This document shows positions 36,989 through 45,192 of a DNA stretch of 64,000 bases, one piece after another. Where the stretch lies: contig JAEZCE010000046.1 in NCBI GenBank assembly GCA_023429995.1, positions 1 to 64,000 on the forward strand, written 5' to 3'. This stretch comes from Bacillota bacterium. Its GTDB lineage: Bacteria; Bacillota; UBA4882; UBA8346. Position 1 is the first letter of the stretch; the number at the start of each line of letters is the position of its first letter. The notes beneath the pieces were generated by a model. It searched no databases. It was not told where the DNA came from and was given only the letters and a program-made list of their open reading frames with translations. Made by a program: the position numbers and the translations under genes.

Positions 36989-37341
36989 ATCATTTCAATC
37001 TTATGAAATCACTATAACGTTCCACCCAGTTTTCAAATTCATCTATTATTCTTTAATCGGCAATAATCCGTAAATTAGTATATTAATTTTTAATAATATT
37101 TATTTAACACATATCAAATTATCTAAAATAAATAGTAATTTAGTATGTTATATCCCTAGTTATTTTTACGTCTCCCCTAAAAAAAGATTAATCTTTCTTC
37201 AGCCAATCAGTAATTATTCATTAAAAAATCGCCAACCCGGGATTTAAATCAAAGGCCTTTAACGTCAAAAAATATTAATTTTAATAAATATAGGCCTTAT
37301 AATTTAAATCCCAAGTTAAAGCGATTATTTTACCCAAGAAA
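36989..37341. other. AT-rich intergenic region with a long inverted repeat and a palindrome
   Basis: No gene is seen. It holds the promoter region of the chemoreceptor gene, a perfect 14-base palindrome AAAGATTAATCTTT near 37185-37198, and the interrupted inverted repeat at 37239-37312 behind the SLC13 transporter gene. Confidence 0.5.
37239..37312. repeat. Interrupted inverted repeat after the SLC13-type gene
   Basis: GGGATTTAAAT (37239-37249) and AGGCCT (37253-37258) pair with AGGCCT (37292-37297) and ATTTAAATCCC (37302-37312), with three- and four-base bulges and a loop of about 33 bases. On the minus strand T6 occurs about ten bases after it. It may be a large terminator for the ADH-transporter unit. 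Confidence 0.55.
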
Positions 37342-38781
37342 TTAGGGAAGCGGATTTCCAGCCGGCATTCCGGCAATCATAAACCCGATGCTAATGATGA
37401 CCGCACAAAAAACAGTCAAGATGATACCGATTTTCAGAAAATCTTTAAAACTGAAGTAATTATAAGCATACGGCAATACGAACGATGGGCTCTCGGTAAC
37501 TAAAATAAAGTGAGTTGAGGCGGCAAAGCCTCCAATCATCGCAAATGACAAAACCGGTAATGAATTTTGTTGTGCAAAAGCGATCAAAAAAGGTACATTT
37601 ACGGAAGCTGCTGCCGTAAAGCTTGAAAATCCGAGTGAATCCACAGCTACCAGTAGAGTAGCAGCAAATGGCTGTAAAAACGCAGGCAAACTAGCCATAG
37701 GCTTTAAAGCAACTTCAGCCACCCAACTGGCTAACCCACTTTGTGAAGCGGCAATCCCCAAGGAAAAACCGCCAATTACCAGTAATAAAGCTCCCCATTC
37801 CAGGTGTTTTTCCACATCGCCCCAAGTCTTAAAAGGCCCAAAACCCGGAAAAGCCAATAAACCTAATATAAGTAAAGAAACCAAGGCAATTGGGAGCTTG
37901 TTCCAAGCGCCGGTAAGCCACAAAACCACTGCGAGTAAAAATACGATGAAAGTAACGATTTCTTGCATTGTCCAGGCACCCATGTTTTTGAGTTCCTTAT
38001 GAAACACATCCTTGCTCAAAGGTAACTCTTTCAATTCCGGCGGAAAAATTCTCAAAATAAGCCACCAGGCAAAAAAACCAACGACCACAAAAATGGGCGT
38101 GGCAATGGCGGTCCACTGAAGGAATGATATGCTCAATTTGGCATTTTTGGCAATGAAACCCATGGTTATAATATTGGCGGCAACTCCCGAGGGCGTACAA
38201 ATACCGCCAAGAGTCGAACCAAACATGATTGCCATCATCAAATCCTTACCCAAATTACTGCTTCCCGGTTTAGCATCAATTGATTTCAATAAACCTACAG
38301 TAATCGGCAACATCATCGCTACAACCGCCACATCGGTGATAAACATGGAAATAACAAATGATACCCAAAAATAAATACCTACGACCCGGTTTACTTTGGT
38401 TCCGGAAAGAGATAACAGTATATAAGTTACCCGTTTCCCCAAACCGGAAATACTGAAAGCAACCGAAAGCGCCAACACACCTATGAGGAAAGGAACAAAT
38501 CCGTCTCCGAAACTTTGAGCAACCGTTTGATCAATTGGAAGTACCCCGGTAAAATGCAGCATTACCGGAATCATCATCGCTGTTATTGAAATAGGGAGGG
38601 TTTCAGTAAGCCACCAAAAAACCGTTGTTGCCATAACACCCAAAGTGCACATCGCAGTTGATTTCATTCCGGCAGGCGCCGGTAAGAGATAAAAGATTCC
38701 CAAAAGTAACAACCCGCTCACAAAAAAAATAATTTTTCGGTTGACACTCGCTTTCGTATTGCTTTGTACTACAGTCTCCAT
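37342..38781 (-). CDS. SLC13/DASS-type sodium-anion symporter
   Basis: The 479-residue membrane protein has about eleven helices and two re-entrant loops as in divalent-anion:sodium symporters (VcINDY, CitT types), including TVFWWLTETLPISITAM. In di/tricarboxylate members each loop carries an Ser-Asn-Thr motif. Here the first reads TDV (149-151, before VAMMLP) and the second SFT (in GFSSFTAAASVNVP), so the substrate may be unusual. It follows the alcohol dehydrogenase gene by 88 bases on the same strand and probably shares its riboswitch-controlled transcript. Confidence 0.85.
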   Translation of the reverse strand: METVVQSNTKASVNRKIIFFVSGLLLLGIFYLLPAPAGMKSTAMCTLGVMATTVFWWLTETLPISITAMMIPVMLHFTGVLPIDQTVAQSFGDGFVPFLIGVLALSVAFSISGLGKRVTYILLSLSGTKVNRVVGIYFWVSFVISMFITDVAVVAMMLPITVGLLKSIDAKPGSSNLGKDLMMAIMFGSTLGGICTPSGVAANIITMGFIAKNAKLSISFLQWTAIATPIFVVVGFFAWWLILRIFPPELKELPLSKDVFHKELKNMGAWTMQEIVTFIVFLLAVVLWLTGAWNKLPIALVSLLILGLLAFPGFGPFKTWGDVEKHLEWGALLLVIGGFSLGIAASQSGLASWVAEVALKPMASLPAFLQPFAATLLVAVDSLGFSSFTAAASVNVPFLIAFAQQNSLPVLSFAMIGGFAASTHFILVTESPSFVLPYAYNYFSFKDFLKIGIILTVFCAVIISIGFMIAGMPAGNPLP

Positions 38782-38869
38782 CCATTTTCCCCTTTCTTAA
38801 CCGATGATAAACTAAATTTACAAAGCCGGACTGCAGAAATTGCGCCAAACATGACTTTTTAGGGATCGT

Positions 38870-39949
38870 TTATTCGATTGTAATAACTACTTTCATGGCG
38901 CCGTCTTTACGATTAACAAAATAATCAAGTCCTTTATGGAATTCCTCCAGTGGGAAAGTGTGCGTTAATATCGGCTTGGTATCAATTCTCCCTTGAGACA
39001 TTAAAGATAGCGCCCGCTTGCAATTATTCCTGCCCTCCCCCCTCACGGTGTACAGACTGATTCCATTAAAAACTATATGCTCCAGATCTGCGGTAACCGC
39101 TTCTTTATAAAAGGCAATTAGACAAACGGAACTGCCTTTTTTCGTTGACTTAATCGCCAGGTCAAACGATGCATTATTTCCGGCGCATTCAAAAACAGAT
39201 TCACAACCTTTTCCAGCGGTAATTTCCATGATCTTTGCCAATGGATCGGCCTCATTTTGAATATTGATGGTATGAGTGGCTCCAAGCTTCCGTCCCATCG
39301 TAAGCCGGTCTTCCCGGGTGCCTACCAAGATAATCTTTTCCGCCCCAAGCGCCTTTGCGCCTTGAACCACTGACAGTCCAATCGGTCCGGGACCTATCAC
39401 CAATAGAGAGTCTCCGGCGATATACCCGCCCACCATGTCGATGGCATAAAGAGCACAACCTAAGGTAGTTACATATGTGGCTTCCACAAAAGATAAATTA
39501 TCCGGAATCTTATAGATAGAATTGATATGGTGAACTGCATACTGGGCAAATCCACCATCCACAGTCAATCCTGAGGCGCGATGAGTTTTATCGATCCGCC
39601 CGTAATTCAAACACGATGTATATTTTCCGGCTATACAGTTTTCACAACGGCCACACCCCTTATGAGCTTCAATGGCTACGCGATCTCCAATTTTGAATTC
39701 ATCAACCGTGTCACCTAAAGCTACAATCGTACCGGCCCATTCATGTCCGAAAGTAAATTCCCCGTAAGCCGGCATCCTTGGTATACCCTTATGGATAATT
39801 TTAGCATCGGTACCGCAAATCCCGCATGCGGCGACCTTAATCAATACTTCACCGGAACCAGGCTTGGGAACAGGTTTTTCCACCATCCGTACATCATCGG
39901 GCGCAAAAAGTACTAAAGCTTTCATTTTATCCGGGAGTTGTTGATTCAT
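38870..39949 (-). CDS. Zinc-dependent medium-chain alcohol dehydrogenase
   Basis: The 359-residue protein has the catalytic-zinc residues (Cys in GICGTD, His-Glu in GHEWAG), the structural-zinc set of four cysteines (GCGRCENC and the Cys in YTSCLN), and an NAD-binding fold (VIGPGPIGL). Relatives oxidise sorbitol, threonine or other polyols; the substrate is not clear. AGGAGGG about ten bases upstream favours the ATG at 39949; the one at 39970 lies before that site. A c-di-GMP riboswitch lies about 120 bases upstream in the leader. Confidence 0.9.
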   Translation of the reverse strand: MNQQLPDKMKALVLFAPDDVRMVEKPVPKPGSGEVLIKVAACGICGTDAKIIHKGIPRMPAYGEFTFGHEWAGTIVALGDTVDEFKIGDRVAIEAHKGCGRCENCIAGKYTSCLNYGRIDKTHRASGLTVDGGFAQYAVHHINSIYKIPDNLSFVEATYVTTLGCALYAIDMVGGYIAGDSLLVIGPGPIGLSVVQGAKALGAEKIILVGTREDRLTMGRKLGATHTINIQNEADPLAKIMEITAGKGCESVFECAGNNASFDLAIKSTKKGSSVCLIAFYKEAVTADLEHIVFNGISLYTVRGEGRNNCKRALSLMSQGRIDTKPILTHTFPLEEFHKGLDYFVNRKDGAMKVVITIE

Positions 39950-40467
39950 TCTCCAAGTACCCTCCTTCATTTTTGGTTTTTCTTTGAAAACAAGGTAAAA
40001 TTTTAAAATTTGTTAAAATTAATTTTTAATTAGAAAAATCTTTAAAACCCAACAAAAAATCAACTGATTTTTCGGTAACCTGGCTGTCATGACTAAAGAT
40101 ACAAGTTTAGTTTTAGACCCACGGCTTTGCGTCTTCGGCTTTTACCGAATTTGCCATTATCGTCATTAGTTGATTATTATTAATTATTGATTATATTATA
40201 TACCTATTTTAAAAAAATGACAATTTGTAAACATTAATATTAAATCATTATTTTTATAGAACGGTTTATTGCTATTATTCCGCCCTGTGGTTACTATGAT
40301 GAATATTCAAAATTAGAATCATCGGACAAATAAGGCAGATCATTCAATCCTATAATTAATTTACTAATATTTCGTATTTATTAGTCCTTTTTCTAAGCTA
40401 TTTAAGAAGGGTTTATTCACATTTTCACGAATGTTATGGATATCTTTTAAGGAAGGTTTTTGAGACA
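39950..40467. other. Divergent leader and promoter region
   Basis: It holds the riboswitch (40071-40165), the AT-rich leader of the alcohol dehydrogenase gene (39950-40070), and an AT-rich stretch (40166-40467) that must hold promoters for both the riboswitch transcript and the HAD gene. I see no gene in it. Confidence 0.6.
40071..40165 (-). ncRNA. Cyclic di-GMP-I (GEMM-I) riboswitch
   Basis: On the minus strand the order is: GGCAAA, then TTCGG/CCGAA stem with an A-rich loop, then GACGCAAAGCC, then GTGGGTCTAA, a variable hairpin arm, ATGACAGCC-A-GG, and TTACCG. These are the conserved blocks of the GEMM-I aptamer, in order and spacing. A small AT-rich hairpin AAAAATC-AGTT-GATTTTT with T follows the aptamer and could be the expression platform as a weak terminator. 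It would make the alcohol dehydrogenase and the SLC13-type transporter respond to c-di-GMP. Confidence 0.93.
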
Positions 40468-41193
40468 ATGGCATTATCGGCAATTTTATGGGATTATGAC
40501 GGAACACTGGTCGATAGCACTAAAAAAAATATGGCTGTTACGATTGAGGTTTTACAAAACTTTATTCCTGATATTCAACAAAATCTGCCATTCGTTCTAA
40601 CCGATGCCGAAGAATACCGCAGGGCCAATCACAAATTTAAAGACTGGCGGGAAATGTACCGTGAGTGTTATAGCTTATCCGAAAGCCAAATCGATAGGGC
40701 CGGTGATTTATGGAGCGCATTTCAGTTAAAAAACCAATTCACACCCGAACTTTTCCCCGGTCTTGATAATCTTTTCAAAACGTTTGGAGATTTTAAGCAG
40801 GGCATTTGTTCCCGGAATTGTGCGATTACAATAAGGAAAGCACTGAATGAATTGGGAATATCGCCTTATTTTCAAGCGATTGTTGGTTATGAAGAAGTAA
40901 CCTGGACAGAGCAAAAGCCGAACCCTGCCGGTTTCCTCCAATGCCTGAACATACTGAATGTTAGCCTAGACCATACGACTGTCTTTTATATCGGTGATCA
41001 TCAGGAAGATGTGATGTTTGGCAAAAACGCCGAGGCGGTGTTGAATCATAGAGGCCACCAGGTTGAAGTAAAATGTATTGCCGTTGATTACAGCGGTTCA
41101 AAACCTTCCGAGTGGATTTTAAAACCGGATTTTGTCGCTTCCTCCCCTGATGACATTCAGTCAATCATCAATGGTTTCATACATCCATCATAA
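40468..41193 (+). CDS. HAD-family phosphatase
   Basis: The 241-residue protein has the four HAD motifs: DYDGT (Asp9 nucleophile, Asp11), a serine in GICSRN, Lys in EQKPNP, and the acidic GDHQEDV. A helical cap lies between motifs one and two, as in phosphoglycolate-phosphatase-like members. The substrate is unknown. GGAAGG precedes the ATG. It is a single gene with its own terminator. Confidence 0.88.
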   Translation: MALSAILWDYDGTLVDSTKKNMAVTIEVLQNFIPDIQQNLPFVLTDAEEYRRANHKFKDWREMYRECYSLSESQIDRAGDLWSAFQLKNQFTPELFPGLDNLFKTFGDFKQGICSRNCAITIRKALNELGISPYFQAIVGYEEVTWTEQKPNPAGFLQCLNILNVSLDHTTVFYIGDHQEDVMFGKNAEAVLNHRGHQVEVKCIAVDYSGSKPSEWILKPDFVASSPDDIQSIINGFIHPS

Positions 41194-41203
41194 AATTTTA
41201 CAC

Positions 41204-41252
41204 AAACCGACGGCCCGCTATCTTTACAGATAATGGGCCGTCGGTTTTTAAA
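41204..41252. terminator. Terminator between the HAD gene and lon
   Basis: AAACCGACGGCCC (41204-41216) pairs exactly with GGGCCGTCGGTTT (41235-41247), followed by T. It is the strongest hairpin in the window and can serve both convergent genes. Confidence 0.92.
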
Positions 41253-41328
41253 ATACTATAAAAGAAATATTATCAGCGTTCTCTTTCTTTTTTTAAACAA
41301 CTCCATAAACGGGCTTTAATTAACCCAT

Positions 41329-43737
41329 CTACGACGCCTTATCGGTAACTTGGAAAGTTCCCTCTCCATATAACTTCCCATGAATCACATGCTCAATTCG
41401 CGGCAGGGAAATCCCTAAGGTTTCTTTCAGCACATCTTCAATGGTCTCAACGGGTATAATGGCAAGTTGCTTCTTCACCTCTTCCGGCACATCCTTCAGG
41501 TCAACCGCATTATCCTGGGGAATCAAAACTTTGGTGATCCCCGCCCGCTGGGCTCCAAATAATTTTTCCTTGAGGCCTCCGATTGGCAATACGGCTCCCC
41601 TTAAAGTGATTTCGCCGGTCATGGCAATTTTGGAATCGACCTTTATGCCGGTGAACAAGGAAGCGAGGGCAGTAAATAATGCAATACCCGCCGACGGGCC
41701 ATCTTTGGGAACCGCCCCTGATGGAACATGAATGTGCAAGTCTCTTTCCTTAAAATTAACCGCGTTCATGGGCAATCTCGATTTCAGCAAGCTTAGGGAA
41801 ATTCTGGCCGATTCCTTCATCACATCACCCAATTTACCGGTTAGGGTCACTTCGCCGCTACCCGACATATCGGTTGCTTCAATGAAAAGGATTTCGCCTC
41901 CCACCGGAGTCCAGGCCAGGCCGGTAACCACTCCCGGCGGGTTTTCCAGCTCCGCCTTATCATGTCGGGAAACTTTTGTTCCTAACAATTCCTCTAATTG
42001 CTCCATTTTAACTCGATAAGGCAATTCTATTTTGGTCGATACGATTTTCTCCGAGGCCACTCTGGCAAGGGCAGCCAATTGTTTTTTCAATCCCCTGACT
42101 CCGGCTTCCAAGGTGTAGTCGCTGATTATGGCTTGTAACACCTCATCCTCGATTACCAATTGTTCGGCGGTTAGTCCGTGATCTTCCAAAACTGCAGGAA
42201 ATAAATGATTTCTCCCAATATGGAACTTTTCATTCGTTGTATAGCTGGAGATTTGAATCACTTCCATTCTATCCAGCAACGGACCGGGAATGCTCTCCAG
42301 AGAATTCGCGGTAGCGATAAAGAAAACATCCGATAAATCATAGGGCAGATCCAAATAATGATCGGTAAAACTGTTGTTTTGTTCCGGATCCAGCACCTCC
42401 AGTAAAGCGCTGGCAGGATCGCCGCTATAACCGCCAACCATCAGCTTGTCGACTTCATCTAAAACCATCACCGGGTTGGTTGCTCCGGCCTTTTTGATAC
42501 TTTGAATAATTCTTCCCGGCATCGCCCCAATATAAGTCCGGCGGTGGCCCCGAATCTCCGCTTCGTCCCTGATCCCGCCCAAGCTCAAACGGACATACTT
42601 CCTATCCAAAGCTTCGGCAATACTCTTTCCCAGACTAGTCTTTCCGGTTCCGGGCGGTCCGACCAGCAACAGAATCGAACCCTTTTTGTCTTTTTTAAGC
42701 TGCATTACCGCCAAGTGCTGTATGATTCGTTCCTTCACTTTGTCCAATCCATAGTGTTGTTCATCTAAAATCCGTCTCGCTTCCATCAACTTAATGGGTT
42801 TACCTTCACTCTTTTTCCAGGGCAGTTGCACCAACAGATCCAAGTAGTTGCGAATGCCGTTCGATTCCGGACTATTCGGACCCCCGGCATCCAATTTATT
42901 CAATTCATCCAGCGCCGTATTCTTTACATCCAGGGGCATACCGGCTTCTTCGATTTTTCTTACATAATCGTTATCCTTTTTAGCGCCGGGACCCTTACCT
43001 TCGTTTAATTCTTCTTGAATGGCTTTTAATTGTTCCCTAAGTACGGATTCTCTGTAACTTTTATTGGTTTTTTCAGAAAATCTTTCCGCCATCTCCAACT
43101 GCAGCTCCACGGTTTCCTTTAGTTTGATCAGATAATCGATAAACTTTAAGCCTCTGGCCTTTAGGGACTGTGTTTCCAGTAAGTCATACTTTTCGCTGTT
43201 GGATATGGGCATAAATTGCGATAAAAACATCATCAATGAATTTAAGTCCTTAAATTCATCAAATACCTTCATGAATCGCTCTGACCCTTTGTATTTCTCG
43301 CTGAGTTCCCGGGTGATTTTTTTCAGATAAGCCACCATTTCGGCTTGGCTCGTTTCGTTGAGATCGATATCATCAGGAGAAATACCATATTCGGCATGGA
43401 TAAAATCGGTTTCAATTCGCAGGGCTTTGATTTCCACCCTATCTAAAACCTTAATCTTCAGCCGGTAGCCCTTTTCGGCTTCCTCCACTTCATCAACAAG
43501 AAAGGAAACGCCTATCTTGTAGAAATCCTCTTCTTTTAACCGTTTACGGCTAAAGTTCTGTTTGAGGGTTAAGGCAATGCTGGTACTATCTTCCTTGCTC
43601 AGATTTTCAAGTTCCTCTTCACTGAGCCTGGGTACCCAAAGAATGGAATTTACCCCCGGTAATAAAACCGTATCCGATATGGGGATAACCATTCCCGCCT
43701 GATAGTTTTTTTCAAAATTGTTTTTGCCAAAGTTCAT
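41329..43737 (-). CDS. lon: ATP-dependent protease Lon
   Basis: The protein has the substrate-binding N-terminal domain (about 15-210), a coiled coil, the AAA+ module (GPPGTGKTS; Walker B VMVLDEVDKL) and the protease domain with the Ser-Lys dyad (KDGPSAGI; GGLKEKL). It degrades damaged and regulatory proteins in the cytoplasm. I choose the ATG at 43737 (802 residues), which has AAGGGTG nine bases upstream. The earlier ATG at 43767 has none and lies beside the operator of the nearby TetR protein. The N-terminal domain begins PISDTVLLPGV, unlike the usual PLRDVVVFPGM, so it is a diverged Lon. Confidence 0.95.
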   Translation of the reverse strand: MNFGKNNFEKNYQAGMVIPISDTVLLPGVNSILWVPRLSEEELENLSKEDSTSIALTLKQNFSRKRLKEEDFYKIGVSFLVDEVEEAEKGYRLKIKVLDRVEIKALRIETDFIHAEYGISPDDIDLNETSQAEMVAYLKKITRELSEKYKGSERFMKVFDEFKDLNSLMMFLSQFMPISNSEKYDLLETQSLKARGLKFIDYLIKLKETVELQLEMAERFSEKTNKSYRESVLREQLKAIQEELNEGKGPGAKKDNDYVRKIEEAGMPLDVKNTALDELNKLDAGGPNSPESNGIRNYLDLLVQLPWKKSEGKPIKLMEARRILDEQHYGLDKVKERIIQHLAVMQLKKDKKGSILLLVGPPGTGKTSLGKSIAEALDRKYVRLSLGGIRDEAEIRGHRRTYIGAMPGRIIQSIKKAGATNPVMVLDEVDKLMVGGYSGDPASALLEVLDPEQNNSFTDHYLDLPYDLSDVFFIATANSLESIPGPLLDRMEVIQISSYTTNEKFHIGRNHLFPAVLEDHGLTAEQLVIEDEVLQAIISDYTLEAGVRGLKKQLAALARVASEKIVSTKIELPYRVKMEQLEELLGTKVSRHDKAELENPPGVVTGLAWTPVGGEILFIEATDMSGSGEVTLTGKLGDVMKESARISLSLLKSRLPMNAVNFKERDLHIHVPSGAVPKDGPSAGIALFTALASLFTGIKVDSKIAMTGEITLRGAVLPIGGLKEKLFGAQRAGITKVLIPQDNAVDLKDVPEEVKKQLAIIPVETIEDVLKETLGISLPRIEHVIHGKLYGEGTFQVTDKAS

Positions 43738-43770
43738 GATGGGATTCACCCTTTCCGAAGCATTCATAAG

Positions 43771-43784
43771 CGAACGCTCGTTTA
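43771..43784 (-). promoter_or_regulatory. Operator upstream of lon, matching the tetR operator
   Basis: On the minus strand TAAACGAGCGTTCG contains AACG-N2-CGTT (43773-43782). The same core within a longer match (TAAACGA.CGTTC..TTA) lies in the promoter of the tetR-type gene at 44455-44464. It sits about 35 bases before the chosen lon start. Confidence 0.6.
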
Positions 43785-43856
43785 ATTATTTGTTAAAATA
43801 TAACGAGATTTTTGGGTCTCGCCTTCAAAATTTCTTCCATTTATATGGAAATACCT

Positions 43857-44423
43857 TTATATCAATAAAGCGTCCTGGATCATTTGAATCATTTCCTGAA
43901 GCAGCGCCGCTCTTTCGGATTCAGTTTTGCGGCGATTGACTGCAATTGATTTGACCGGATAAAATATCACCGCAAACAAATTTTCGTTGCTATAATCCTT
44001 GATGATATGTTTATTTTTCATCTCGACTATCAAATGATTGATTTTGCACATGCCGTTTATTTCGGAACAACAACCACTCGCTAGTGAGGGACAATTGGAA
44101 AACTGGTCGACAAAGTGAAAAATTTCTTCATGCTCTTGAATGTAGTTATAATAACTTCGGATCAGGATTTCGATAAGTTGGCGGCCCTCCATTTCTTGCT
44201 GGACTCGATTTAAAAGATAATTAAAAATTTCTTCGGAGTACTCACGGTAAATATCCTGAAGCATAATTTCTTTGTTTTCAAAATAAATATAGACGGTGGC
44301 CGGAGAAACACCCGCTTCTTTAGCGATTTTTGAAATCGATGTCCCTTGAAACCCCTCTTCCAGGATTAACTTAATAACTGCTTCTTTGATACTTCTTTCT
44401 TTTTCGTCATCTCTTCTTCTCAT
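43857..44423 (-). CDS. TetR-family regulator, probable controller of lon
   Basis: The 188-residue protein has an N-terminal TetR helix-turn-helix (about 10-57: TSISKIAKEAGVSPATVYIYF) and an all-helical ligand domain with a cluster of cysteines (SGCCSEINGMC), which could bind metal or react with oxidants. GGGGTG before the ATG at 44423 gives the start; a longer open frame to 44477 would place coding sequence over its promoter. The operator in its own promoter recurs upstream of lon, which follows on the same strand. Confidence 0.88.
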   Translation of the reverse strand: MRRRDDEKERSIKEAVIKLILEEGFQGTSISKIAKEAGVSPATVYIYFENKEIMLQDIYREYSEEIFNYLLNRVQQEMEGRQLIEILIRSYYNYIQEHEEIFHFVDQFSNCPSLASGCCSEINGMCKINHLIVEMKNKHIIKDYSNENLFAVIFYPVKSIAVNRRKTESERAALLQEMIQMIQDALLI

Positions 44424-44448
44424 CGGAGCACCCCTATTGATATTTTCT

Positions 44449-44477
44449 ATCATAAACGATCGTTCATTTATTGTCAA
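44449..44477 (-). promoter_or_regulatory. tetR promoter with operator in the spacer
   Basis: TTGACA (complement of 44472-44477) and TATGAT (44449-44454) are 17 bases apart, and the palindrome AACGATCGTT (44455-44464) fills the end of the spacer next to the -10 element. Binding there would block RNA polymerase, giving autorepression. Confidence 0.82.
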
Positions 44478-44509
44478 GATAATTCACGTTCCATTCCGTC
44501 AAATAAGTC

Positions 44510-44543
44510 GTAAGCCGTCCAAAAAGAGCAGCGGACGGCTTAC
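44510..44543 (-). terminator. Terminator after the hypothetical gene at 44568
   Basis: GTAAGCCGTCC (44510-44520) pairs exactly with GGACGGCTTAC (44533-44543). On the minus strand it follows the stop of that gene and precedes the tetR promoter. No long T-run follows, so termination may be partial. Confidence 0.65.
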
Positions 44544-44567
44544 CCGATCAAATTTATCTACGGATGA

Positions 44568-45002
44568 CTAATTGGGGTTCAAAAGAAAGTACGGTTTAGG
44601 GTAACATATTTTGACCAGTTCGCGAAAGAAAACAGTATTGCCCTCTTGGCTTGTATAAGGCGGGACACTTCTACCGAAACAATTGATGATGATAAATTCA
44701 TTCTCAGGGAGTGTAAATCGCATTTCATACAATAAAGTGTTATGGATACCTACATCAGCCCATAGCACCGCTAAATGTTGCGGGTCAAGTAAATATGGCT
44801 CAGTCACCGGAACATTATCGCCTATATGAACCGGGAGTTTTACGGGCTGATCATAAGAAGACCAGTCCCACACTTCAACAAGAATATCATAAGCCGCATG
44901 GTAACCTAAATTAACAATGTTCGCCACTGCACTTACTGTAGATGGTTCTCTTCCTAATACTCCCGTCGATAATACGGAAGTCAATACTTTCTGGTCATCC
45001 AT
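44568..45002 (-). CDS. Conserved-looking small protein of unknown function
   Basis: The 144-residue protein has no signal peptide and no membrane helix. The sequence is rich in beta-type stretches (VANIVNLGYHAAYDILVEVWDWSS, EFIIINCFGR), suggesting a beta-sandwich. Similar short proteins that begin with a LTSVLSTG-like segment occur in spore-formers by my recall, without a known role. It is last on the strand after the glycan operon, 190 bases away, and has its own terminator. Confidence 0.6.
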   Translation of the reverse strand: MDDQKVLTSVLSTGVLGREPSTVSAVANIVNLGYHAAYDILVEVWDWSSYDQPVKLPVHIGDNVPVTEPYLLDPQHLAVLWADVGIHNTLLYEMRFTLPENEFIIINCFGRSVPPYTSQEGNTVFFRELVKICYPKPYFLLNPN

Positions 45003-45192
45003 TCAATCATCTCCCGCGTTATTCCTATCATAAACTTATGTTTAAATAATCCAAAGTGTTACAATTCATCGGAATAACATTGCAAAAGCTCTATGCGGGG
45101 AATATGAAAGATGGATTCAACAGATTTCTTTACTCTTTTCATCGAATGCCAATTGCTCATTATCCATGACCATAACATCCTTGGCGGCTCGT

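Noticed and set aside
43738..43767. Longer N-terminus for Lon starting at 43767
   Set aside because: There is no ribosome site for that ATG and it lies beside the operator; the ATG at 43737 has AAGGGTG at good distance.
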